A stretch of DNA of 64,000 nucleotides from Caenorhabditis elegans. Its lineage: Eukaryota > Nematoda > Chromadorea > Rhabditida > Rhabditidae. The stretch spans positions 3,968,001 through 4,032,000 of the forward strand of contig NC_003281.10 in the NCBI RefSeq assembly GCF_000002985.6, read 5' to 3'. The notes under the pieces were generated by a model that ran no database searches, had not been told where the DNA came from, and saw only the letters and a program-made list of their open reading frames with translations. The stretch's first letter is position 1. Each line of letters starts with the position of its first letter. Both the position numbers and the translations under genes were made by a program. Positions 12,101 to 21,736 of this stretch are shown in pieces.

Positions 12101-15100
12101 AAAATTGGAAATCAGTTTACATCAATTTCTTTCGAAACATTGGAAAACTGATAAGGAAGCATAGACTGACAACAAGGCAACATTAACAAACAATTTTTGA
12201 AATAACATGATAAGGTTGGCGCCAGATTCAAAAATTGTTTTCAAAAATATTTTTGAATTTTTAGAAAAACAAGAAAATCAATAAGGGATGATGATGAGAT
12301 GATGGTGATGACAGATAGACCCGGAGCCCCCGGGCAAAGCAAAAAAAAATGTTCTGGTGTGTGGTACATAAACTGTTAAGTTTGTATGTTGTAACGTGGG
12401 AGACAGAAAAGAAAAAGACGGCCGGGAGAAAGAGGCGCGCGCGCCTCTGTGCCCCCACGCCACTGAGTTGTTAGAGGTACGAGAGAGATGGAGGCAAATT
12501 AGAGACGGAGACGTAAAAAGATGGACATACATACACAAAAAAGCAAAGGCGCGAGGAAAGAAGGAAAAAATAACTGAGAGAGAGAGAGGGGAGAAGGAGG
12601 AAAAAATCGTTTGGTTAGTGGTGTTCGCTGCAGGTTAGGCGCTCTCTCATGGTGCAAGATTTTGAAAATTGGCTCACTGAAAGCTCGTTGTGCAGATGGA
12701 AAACTGTAACTAGGCAGAATAATATAAAATTGGTGTTCAATTTTTATGGTGTCAAGTTTTGATAGATTTCATTTTTTGATAAATTTAAAAAAAAATTGAG
12801 CAAGAAAAAAGCCTTGAGATTTCTTTAATTATTAGGACTGTACCAAAATTTATTTAAAAAATTCGAGATTTTTTTAATTTTGTAAAAAAATTCTAATGAG
12901 ATTTTACGGCGTCGCCAGCCATTTAATTTTATTTGCAAAATTCGAAAAAAAATCATAGAAAGTTAAGAAGAAGTTCTTAAAGCCTACAACGCAGTCGCAT
13001 TTTTGAAATTACCTAATGTAAGATTTCCTTTAAAATGAGAAGCTACGACCATTCCATCTGATTGGTTCAAAAGTGGGTGGAGCGAATCGCTTATTGGTCC
13101 GGCAAAAATTTGGATTTTTAAAGTTGAATTTTCGAATTCCAGATTATTTTTAGCCCCAACAATTACTGTAAGCCAGACTTAAAATGTTTCTGTCAATATT
13201 TTTGGAGCAAGAAGCTTCGAGAAAAAAATGCAAAAATTATTCATGTTGAAACCATCTCACATTACTTTTGTTTGTTTTTTTCAAAGATTAAAGCTCAACT
13301 TTTTTCAAAACTTCTGTTGTGTCTCAATTTGTTATTAGGAATGAAAAATTCCAGACAGCAATTTGTCTCGCTAATTGTTTTTTTTCACAATTTTTGTTAT
13401 TCAATTCCATTTCCATTTGTTCTATTTTTATTTTTATTTCATTCTCACAAACCAGAAAAATCCAATCAAGGAACATTATCACAAAGCTGAAGCTCAAGAT
13501 AATCCACCTGATATATTAACAATTTTCAAAGAATTTTTATTGCTTTTTGTTGGATGTTCAATCTTCCGGAGAAATGAACTATGAAAGGCTGGCATAAAGC
13601 ACGTATTGAAACAATATTGCAAGGCTTGCAACAGTTAACGCATGCCAAAAGTCTTGTGAGATCATAAGTGTAGGCACAAAACGCCTGCCTATCTACCTAC
13701 GCCAAAAATATTCAAAACCACGGTGAAGCCAAATTGAGAGCTGCTCTATTTTTCAGACTATAGGTGGTAACTTGTCTACTCAGAAACATTTTCAAATCGT
13801 AAATTTTTGTATCTCAATTATACCTCAATTGTGGATTGTATTATTTGAAAATCGTCAACTGATAGTGAGAAAATATTCATAATTCTGTTATCTATTGTTT
13901 TTTAGTAGAATAGTCTTTTTTCTAATGAATTCAAAGATATAACCATTCAAATTAAAGTAGTGAGGTGCAATACAACTAGAGAGAATACAGTAGATGGTGG
14001 GGATACCTTTTTTGCAATGAAAGGTTTTCTAAAGCAATAGTTTTTTTTTAAATTTAACTCATTTGGAAAAAATTAAAAATCACCTAAATTTCGTAAAGCC
14101 AAATATACACTGACCAGACTGACTCAATTTTAATCAAAATCAAACACCAAAAATAGGCCCTTATACATTCTGCAACGGAACTTTTATACCATCTCCTCAA
14201 ACCAACAAGATAACATCTTCTGCAGCACGCTAGTTTATGACCGTTTCAAGGTTTTCTTCTAGATACTATTTTTGGGGGAACTTTGAGGGAAAATTAACTG
14301 TTTTTACTTGAATTCAGAGAAGTGGCATTCCGGATGATTTGTAAGACAAGTAAATAAAACATTGATTATTTTTTAGATCTCGGCATCAGATCTTTTCATA
14401 AAAGACAGCTTAAAATCTGTGAAGAACCTAGCTTAGTCGAGAAAACAAAATAACATCGTCTTCACTTCATTTTTATCTTTTCTCTACAGCTGCACACCCA
14501 GAGGGTCTTCCATTTTTTAGTGACGTCATCGTCAAAACACCTGCTCGTCATTGCTGGCGCATCGGGAAGTAAAGATGCAAGAATTTTGAACGAGCATATA
14601 ATTTTTTTTTTCGGTCTCACGAAAATCATATGTACCTTCCAATTACGGTTGCTTCAATTCGAGTTTACTCTAAATGTACAAAAGGTTCGCCTGTATACCT
14701 GCAAAACAACCTACGGCTACCTTACCTGCACACATGCCTACAACAAGACCGTATCAAATTTGGAAAAGATAATCTCTAGATACTCAAATTTTGGAATTTA
14801 TCTTTACAGAAAAAAAACCGAACAAGTTACCAACTACATTACAATATGTTTTTCACTGTACGAACATCGTTGTTAGCCGTGTCGTATAATACATAAAAAC
14901 ATTGTCCTAGAGGTAGTGAAAAGCAAAGAAAAATGACTTCACCCTCGGAGAAAAAAGAAAAAAGGTTTTGTGTATTCGGTGATGCATATGTGAATGACGT
15001 GGCACTGGGTTGCACAAGAGAAAGGTTAAAATGCAAATATCAACTAATAGGGGTGAGAACTTGCTCGATAGGAAATTTGAAATAAAAAAATTCAAAACCG

Positions 15101-15235
15101 CCTAGGTTTTGGCTCGAAAACATGCTTTTCAAATTTTTAAAAATTTACCAATCTTGTAGAACATGTTTACACGTTTATCATTTTCCATCATATATCTCCG
15201 CGGGAAAAAATCCTAAAAAGAAGTAATCAACTAAA

Positions 15236-15436
15236 AAGTTGTGGACCATGCTATAATCAACAATTTTGCAGTTGAAAACAGTTTATCAAAAAATTTATGG
15301 CCGAGTTTAAATTGCTTGAAGTAAGGTCGCAAAAAAACACTAATTTTTTTTCATTTTTCATGCCCATGTGGACACCAATTTTTTGATAAAAAGTTTTCAA
15401 CTGCAATGTTGTTGGTTATATCCTAGTCTACAACTT
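15236..15436. repeat. Fold-back repeat element, arms about 59 bp
   Basis: The left arm (15236-15294, starting AAGTTGTGGACCATG) and right arm (15378-15436, ending CTAGTCTACAACTT) are imperfect reverse complements. They share CAACTGCAA/TTGCAGTTG and TTTTTTGATAAA/TTTATCAAAAAA blocks, with a spacer of about 83 bp. The same blocks recur singly near 5.3, 6.0, 7.5, 7.9, 11.1, 13.8, 42.9 and 43.4 kb. This is a MITE-like non-coding family. Confidence 0.7.
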
Positions 15437-16074
15437 ACAATTAGTTGATAATCTTCTTATAAATATTTTTCCGCAGAGTTGTAGATCTCCAGAGACAGTT
15501 AGTCTTGCAAACGCACGTTTGGAAATTGCTTCAATTTTTCTCTACAAGAATTAGTAAGTTTTGAAAAAAAATTGGGAAAAAAATTTGGCCCGAAAAACCT
15601 GTGAACAAAAAAGTAAAATCTCGAAAAAATTCAATTTTTTCAATATTTTTGTTATAACTCTCACACAAATTTTGAGCTGATAATTTAAACTTGAAAAATT
15701 AACTATTTTTCCATATTTTTATTGGTTTTTTGGTAAGACTCTAGTTGGGTAAAGGCTTAGAAATTAGGAGCTAGGCTGACATATAGACAGATAGGAATGA
15801 GGTATTCAAGTAGGTAAAAGTATACTTTTTATTTCAACATTTGAAAGATTTAAAATAAAATAAAAATTTGAGCTGATTTCCAATTGAACCAGTTTCGAAA
15901 TGTCCGTTCATTTTCAATTTTTCCACCGCAGCCTTCAATGCTCTCACTCTCCCAATGGCTCAAAAAGATGCTCACATTTAATATTTATTTCTCTCTATCT
16001 CTTATAACCCAAACGGTGCCTATGACCTGAAGAGGAAGCACAGACTGGGAGACGGTTTGTTTACTGCTCGTGTG

Positions 16075-16470
16075 TGTGTGTTGCCATGGGCGGTGCGCGG
16101 CGCCGATCCCCTACCGCCGTCCTAGGAGTGTGCCAAGCCGTGTACGTGTTTGTCTATGACTTCTCTGGAGACTTGGGCCGTCCAGTGCTATTGCTCATAA
16201 GCCCTGGGCGCCAGTGAGAGAAAGATCAAATAAAAGGGACTGAAAAAACTGCTGCTGCTGCTGCAAGTTTTATAGATTTAGAGAAAGAAGCAAGAAGGAA
16301 CACCATGTGCCTCTGGCGCCTGTGACTGGAAGAGAAGCGGGAATGTGAGAGGGGGAGAGAGAGAGATCATTTTTGTTGTTCGCGGCGCGGGGGACTTGGC
16401 GCCGTGTGTTGTTTTCGCGGAACGCGCGGAGACCGCGTTGGGTGGGCACTGGCACCGAGGGAGATGCAAC
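16075..16470. promoter_or_regulatory. GC-rich, CpG-containing block (possible distal promoter)
   Basis: This block stands out by GC content (GGGCGGTGCGCGGCGCCG near 16088 and CGCGGCGCGGGGGACTTGGC near 16381), with TG, GA and CTG microsatellites around it. In a genome this AT-rich such a block between the minus-strand msi-1 and LIM genes may be regulatory. No transcript structure is evident, so this is inference. Confidence 0.25.
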
Positions 16471-17673
16471 AACAAGTGTGTGTGTATGTCTCATACACAA
16501 CACTCACACTTCTCGAATTACGTTTCAATGCTTTTGCTCTGAAATGAGTGAAGGGACTTTTTTGAAGAAGAAGAAGAAGACACTACTAACGAAAAGACAT
16601 CTGGCACGGCGGAAAATGGGGGAACAAAGAGGAGAAGGAGGAGGTCATTGGCAATTCTCCAGATGCTCATTTTCACTCCAACTCGTTCTCCGGAAATATC
16701 ACCTTTTCATGTTCTTTGTGAAGGAAGGGATGCTTCAAACTTCAGAGAGATTGACAAATATTATAGCTGGGGGGTTTTCAGTCGAAAGTAATTCAATTCC
16801 ACTTGGCAAAAATCTTACCAAAAAATTGGGCCTACCTGCCTGAAGTATGCCTACACTTATGCCTACTGCCAAAGTTCACATTCAAACGTTGAAAAATAAT
16901 TAATATGCAGGAAAAAATATACATTAACAGGTACATAGCTTGATGTCGACCGCTTTCAAATTGTTTTCAATTTAAAAATAACCAGATTTACAGAATTCCG
17001 ACGATTATATTATGATGATGTTTAAGGCAACTGTGATATTATTTGAAAATTTATTTTTTGGAGAACATTTTTTATGAAAAGGAATAAGGCATCAATAAAA
17101 ATTTTACAAATTGACAAAACACGAAAAATCTGTTAAACATTTTATACGGCTAAATTTTTGAATGGTATTCGAGACTAAAGCGTTCATTGCATACTTTAAC
17201 AAATGTCGTGCACTTCAAAATTATATACTTTTCAGTGATAATTCACAAAGTTCTTTTTTACGTCAATGTCTTGAAGCTTCAAGAGGAACTGAAATCTAAA
17301 ATTATAATTTTTAAAGCATTCATTTCACGCAACTGAAAATTAATTAGGAAATCGGGTTCTGGAAGTTTTAAAGAAAAAAAAAGCAAAAGTCACTAACTTT
17401 ACTAGTATTTTAAAAAACCAGTAAAGAAAATTCAATAGGGCAATTAAGGCTCTGTCTTGGGGAGAATACCAAAATTTCCCTATATTGGGAAATAATCAGT
17501 TTGAAAAGTAACAGAGCTTCTAGCCTATTCTTTTAAATTCGGAGTGTAAAAGTGTAGTCTATGTAAAAACATTAAATTTTATTGAAAGAAAGGCAACGAG
17601 AATTCTAGTCTCGCATCACAAGAATACAAGGAAAAAAACAGTGGGGAAGTTCGACAAATTAACGGCGTTCTTC

Positions 17674-18638
17674 TTAACGTTCACCACGTTCCATGTGCTC
17701 TCTCTTCTCGAGACGCTTTGCCCAGTGACAATCCAAGTCGTACGGCTTATCATCAACCAGATAGAATTCTCCATTTGGCAATGGGCGATTGCACGAGGAG
17801 CACGTGAAGCAACGTGGATGCCAGTGTCGGTCCAAAGCAAGAAGGCACGTGTCGACGAGAGTTTCCATGCATCCAGCACATTTCGGGTTGTACTTTTGAG
17901 CAAAGCACTGGACACAGTAGGCGTGGTTGTCGGCAGCCTGAAATGTATATTTTTAGCTTAACTATTTCCGTTTAGAATGTAGGCACTCAGGTATGTTTTT
18001 CCTGTGTAGGCGTGACTATTTTCTACAGTAAAAAGCATAAGACTATCTCGTGGAAATTAAAAGTTCTCAAATTGCACAAAAGTTACTTCCACTGGGAACG
18101 GAGATAAGGAAGAAGCTTTCTTTCAAAGTTCTCGAAAACGCAAAGAAACAATCTTTTCTGAGCTATATCTCACTCTATATCTCACTCGCGCTCAATCTCA
18201 GGCGGGGAGCAGCCGACAAGAGACAGGCCTCGCGATAGTTCCTACATGTGGGGGTAGCTCAGCCGGTAGTGGTGACCGCTAGCAATCTAGAGGTCACGAG
18301 TTCAAGCCCTGCCTACTCCTTGGGTTCATCAATCCTGAACTGTGAAGTAAAGCAATCAACGACTGGAATATTGGCCTCAGTTTCCGGCTGAGACAAAAGC
18401 TCAGTGCAGCGACACCAGAAATGCTGACTGCCAGATCGACAACTCATAGAGCGCTTCAGGAACGGATAGTCTTGAAAATTCCTCAAAATTATACCTGGAA
18501 CGTCTGCTTGATCGGACGTTTGCACGATGAGCACGTGAAGTGGTCCGGATGCCAGAGACGATTCATGGCGACAAGTGCCTCACTTCCAATCGATTGGTGA
18601 CAGTGCCCACAGAGACGACGATCAATGCTACGATCCAT
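17674..18638 (-). CDS. Small two-LIM-domain protein
   Basis: Two exons, 18638-18495 and 17937-17674, join in phase 0 (donor CAG|GTATAA, acceptor TTTCAG). They give 135 residues starting MDRSIDRRLCGHC. LIM1 ligands are C10, C13, H30, H33, C36, C39, C56 and C59. LIM2 has C68, C71, H88, C91, C94 and C97, then Asp115 where a Cys is usual, then C118. LIM domains are double zinc fingers for protein contacts; these resemble those of paxillin and Enigma/PINCH-type adhesion or actin adaptors. A poly(A) signal lies at 17578-17583. The frame stays open upstream of the chosen Met to about 18809, so a longer N-terminus or further exons are possible. The exact gene is not recognised. Confidence 0.8.
18251..18319 (+). 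ncRNA. tRNA-like element with intact Pol III A and B boxes (tRNA pseudogene or tRNA-derived RNA)
   Basis: It lies in the intron of the minus-strand LIM gene, on the opposite strand. The A box TAGCTCAGCCGG (18255-18266) and B box GTTCAAGCC (18300-18308) match the tRNA internal promoter consensus. The ends GGGGTAG and CTACTCC pair over 7 bp with one G-T pair, and GTGACC/GGTCAC forms a second stem. A canonical cloverleaf does not close: positions 8-9 are missing if the acceptor is drawn this way, the T stem has A-C mismatches, and no proper 7-nt anticodon loop exists. No T4 terminator follows closely. It is best read as a degenerate tRNA or tRNA-derived repeat. Confidence 0.55.
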
Positions 18639-18959
18639 TCGTTTACAGTTGAAGTAGAAGACTGGAGTAATGATTGACTTTGATTCAAAAAGTGGACACG
18701 TTGGCATTTGGGGATGATAACGTGGAATGTATTGGCACAATAAGGGGAGAGGATAGGAGGGGTTCACGGACATTATTAAACAGTTTTTAATTTCATTTTT
18801 AATTGCCATTTTGTGATAATTGAGAAGCAGAAAGTATAGTTTTCACGTTTTCAAGAATACATTTCAAAATTTTCAATAATGAAATGGAAACGGAAGCATT
18901 TGGGATTCCTTGCATACCACTTTTTAGCAAAAATGGTCAAGAGTTCTGAAATTTATAAT

Positions 18960-19071
18960 ATTTTTCCAAATGTTGAAACTCTCGATATAAAGATCTTAGT
19001 ACCCTCACCAATCAGCAGCAGCCGCCACGCCACTGATCATCTCTGATTGGCGCAACTCTCTTTATTTGAGC
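18960..19071. repeat. CCAATCAG...CTGATTGG inverted-repeat fragment
   Basis: ACCAATCAGCAG near 19008 and CTGATTGGCGC near 19042 face each other around a GC-rich core (GCCGCCACGCCACTGATC). Similar pairs occur at 6.66, 13.06 and 41.2-41.4 kb. The fragment directly abuts the minisatellite. Confidence 0.55.
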
Positions 19072-19698
19072 GCAAAAAAAAATAGATTGTTACACGAAAA
19101 AATAGATTGTTACACGAAAAATAGATTGTTACACGAAAAAATAGATTGTTACACGAAAAATAGATTGTTACACGAAAAAATAGATTGTTACACGAAAAAT
19201 AGATTGTTACACGAAAAATAGATTGTTACACGAAAAATAGATTGTTACACGAAAAATAGATTGTTACACGAAAAATAGATTGTTACACGAAAAAATAGAT
19301 TGTTACACGAAAAAATAGATTGTTACACGAAAAATAGATTGTTACACGAAAAATAGATTGTTACACGAAAAAATAGATTGTTACACGAAAAATAGATTGT
19401 TACACGAAAAATAGATTGTTACACGAAAAATAGATTGTTACACGAAAAATAGATTGTTACACGAAAAAATAGATTGTTACACGAAAAAATAGATTGTTAC
19501 ACGAAAAATAGATTGTTACACGAAAAATAGATTGTTACACGAAAAATAGATTGTTACACGAAAAATAGATTGTTACACGAAAAAATAGATTGTTACACGA
19601 AAAATAGATTGTTACACGAAAAAATAGATTGTTACACGAAAAATAGATTGTTACACGAAAAATAGATTGTTACACGAAAAAATAGATTGTTACACGAA
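19072..19698 (+). repeat. Minisatellite, 19/20-bp unit, about 32 copies
   Basis: Tandem array of TAGATTGTTACACG followed by five or six A. The 14-bp core is invariant in every copy I read; only the A count varies, giving 19- and 20-bp units in irregular order. The array starts after an A-run at 19074 and ends in ACACGAAAATTTTCCCG. It encodes nothing and lies between the LIM gene and glb-11. Confidence 0.97.
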
Positions 19699-19910
19699 AA
19701 TTTTCCCGTGGTGGAGAGTTGAACATTTGCCTAAAAATTTTTACTGATGTGTCTTCTAATTATTTTATTATTTTATTAAATAATTAGAAATGTGTTTAAA
19801 AAACAACAATTATGACCGTAAGGTCGCGGAAGAAAATAAAAATTTTTAAAAAACCATTTCATGTTAATGAAAAGAGCAAATAATTGATCCAAAAGATTAC
19901 GAATATTAGA

Positions 19911-20735
19911 GTGGCACACTAATGCATTAGTTGAACTCTAAGCCCCGCCCACTTGCCCACTTGCTATATAATGAGCAGAAATACGGTTTTCAAATCAGTA
20001 CGAAGTTTTCAAAACTTCAATTCATCTGGCAGTGGAATCGGAAGCGGATGGTCAGTGGATGGGGTGCCGTCGAGCATGCAGCGACATCACTCTGGGATTG
20101 GGAGTCGAGGAGCACGTGGACCCGGATGGAGCTGACAGGATCGGGAAGCTGCAGAGGACACTGGTCGAGCATGAAACGTAAGTTCGACTGTTACTTTTCA
20201 GAATGTTTAGAAATAATTTCAATAAGGACGAAACCAAGAGCTAACTTGTGGTTAATTCGACTTTTTGTTTTTAAGTTAACTGAGTTGGCAAAGCAATTCG
20301 TCTTTATTTTCAGAAATTAAAAAGTCTGAATAAAGTTACTGCGAGCAAATATCATTTTGCGTAGAATATAATTATTTTAACTGTGTTCATAATTCTTCCT
20401 AAACAATGTGATTTTCAGCGTGGCACACTATGTGGATGGGCAGTGGATGAGGAGAGGATGGACGTCGTCGAGCAACGTCGAACAAGATGGGAAGGGGAGC
20501 CGGGAAGCACTAGGATTGGGATGGAGCTGGAAACCGCGAAGAATTTTTTTTCACGAGGCGTGGGATTTCCAATGAGCCGGCGAAATCGGAATTTTAAAAT
20601 TTTTCGGGGAAGGCAAATTCCAATGTTGAACGTTAGGCCCCAGCCATGTACATCTCTGTGTCTCTTGTATCATGGACACTTTTCAAAAAAAATTCCCTAT
20701 ATCAGCGGTGATGTGCAGAGCTGAGCTGTGAGGCT
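19911..20735 (+). other. Two related G-rich tracts with splice-like borders, possible pseudogene or ncRNA
   Basis: Tract 1 (about 19911-20177) and tract 2 (about 20419-20545) share GTGGCACACTA, CAGTGGATG, GTCGAGCA and a GATTGGGA/GATGGAGCTG phrase. Tract 1 ends in a consensus donor (AAAC|GTAAGT at 20177/20178) and tract 2 follows an ATTTTCAG acceptor (ending 20418). No frame is continuous across the putative intron: it stops at 20135 in one frame and soon after the junction in the other. Partial duplication and decay, or a spliced non-coding RNA, fit best. Confidence 0.3.
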
Positions 20736-20750
20736 CATTTCTCTGCCCAT

Positions 20751-21070
20751 CTGAAAATTCCATTTTTTCAATGTTTTATCAAGAAACGGTTTGCGAATGA
20801 TTATACTTGTTTAGCTAGAGCAACAAGCTTATCATTAAAAAATAACATTAGAAAACAGTGGTTATAGCGTAGAGGTATATATGCCTCGAACCAATAAGCC
20901 GACAGTCGAGCCGAATCATTCGGTTCGGTGCATTGCGAATGGTACGGAACGTTGCGTACACTTTTTCAAGTGTTATTTTTTAATGATAAGCTTATTGGTC
21001 CAGCTATTCAATTAGTATAATCATTCGCAAACTCTTTCTTGCTAAAAAACTGAAAAAATTTAATTTTCAG
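20751..21070. mobile_element. MITE-like element, terminal inverted repeats of about 97-100 bp
   Basis: The left arm (20751-20847, from CTGAAAATTCC to AAAAAATAACA) is matched in reverse complement by 20971-21070 (TGTTATTTTTTAATGATAAG to TAATTTTCAG). Shared blocks include TTTGCGAATGATTATAC and AAGCTTATCATTAAAAAATA. A spacer of about 123 bp contains a smaller palindrome (CGAGCCGAATCATTCGGTTCG-like) and no reading frame. This is typical of a non-autonomous DNA transposon. Confidence 0.85.
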
Positions 21071-21736
21071 ATGCGCCGAGAAAAGAGCCGTTTTTTTTAA
21101 ACTTAATGATAAAAAACATCAGTAAATATTTTAATGTTTATTCATCTTCCTTATCTACTTTCATGTAATTGTGTCTTGCTTGCCTACCTGTTCCATACTG
21201 GCCTGGCAGTCATTTAGGTATTAGTCTGAAATATTTTCTCCAAAACCCTTCGCTCCTCCTTCCCTGGAACTAATTTTTCCAGGAAATATACTTTAAAAAA
21301 ATCAGAAAATGTATTTCAATTGTATCGACAAAAAACAGGAAAAATTGTGGAAAAAAACAGGAGAACTGGGGTAAAATGTAAAAGGGAACACAGGGAAACG
21401 GTGGCCAAATAAATAGGGAAATTGAGGAATATTGGTGAAAAGACAATAAGGGAAGGAGTTTCAAAAAAAACTGAAAGTTCAGAAAATTGTATTTCAATTA
21501 TTTTACAGTACGATGAATCAATTTATAAACATCTGAACCAGGCGAGTACCAGCAAAAAAATTTCAGAAAAAAGTGGAATTTCAGTAAACCGTAGGTGGCG
21601 CTAGAAAATTGCCGGATGACTCGACGCAATTATTCTCGACGGTGTGATGGTCAAAGCTTTCAGCAATTTCTTCCTGAGGCGAGTTAGATCTAAAACTACA
21701 CGTGGATTAGTTGAGATGTTGAGATATTGTGGAAAG
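21071..21736. other. Intergenic DNA 3' of glb-11, nothing recognised
   Basis: AT-rich sequence with a short TGCCTAC/GCCTGGCAG repeat at 21179-21215 and A-rich tracts. No gene or RNA structure is supported. Confidence 0.5.

Larger units (their letters stand above)
8400..17577. other. Gene-free region with dispersed GTAGGCA repeats and a GC-rich block
   Basis: No gene is supported on either strand. GTAGGCA/TGCCTAC clusters occur at 9945-10135, about 10950, 13640-13700, about 15770 and 16830-16865. Other items are the poly-G run at 9175, copies of the AT-rich dispersed unit near 11050-11150 and 13800-13930, a CTGATTGG-containing repeat near 13056-13110, an inverted-repeat element at 15236-15436, and a GC-rich block at about 16075-16470. 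Open frames in the purine-rich parts (12.4-12.6 kb, 16.3-16.8 kb) are low complexity. Confidence 0.5.

Noticed and set aside
12261-12638. Open frames in both directions near 12.4 kb
   Set aside because: GA/GC low-complexity sequence (GAGAGAGA, GCGCGCGC) giving Lys/Glu/Arg or Ser/Phe/Pro runs; no evidence of a gene.
16345-16843. 156-residue plus-strand frame and its overlapping minus-strand partners
   Set aside because: Arises from a GC-rich block and purine-rich DNA; several frames are open on both strands together and none shows family signatures.
17641-17961. 106-residue plus-strand frame over the LIM exon
   Set aside because: Antisense to the LIM zinc-finger exon, whose Cys/His spacing shows the true frame.
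18251-18319. Calling the intronic element a functional tRNA gene with a named anticodon
   Set aside because: No 7-nt anticodon loop with T33 can be drawn, and the T stem has mismatches.
19072-19698. CRISPR-like array
   Set aside because: Units are contiguous with no unique spacers; this is a eukaryotic minisatellite.
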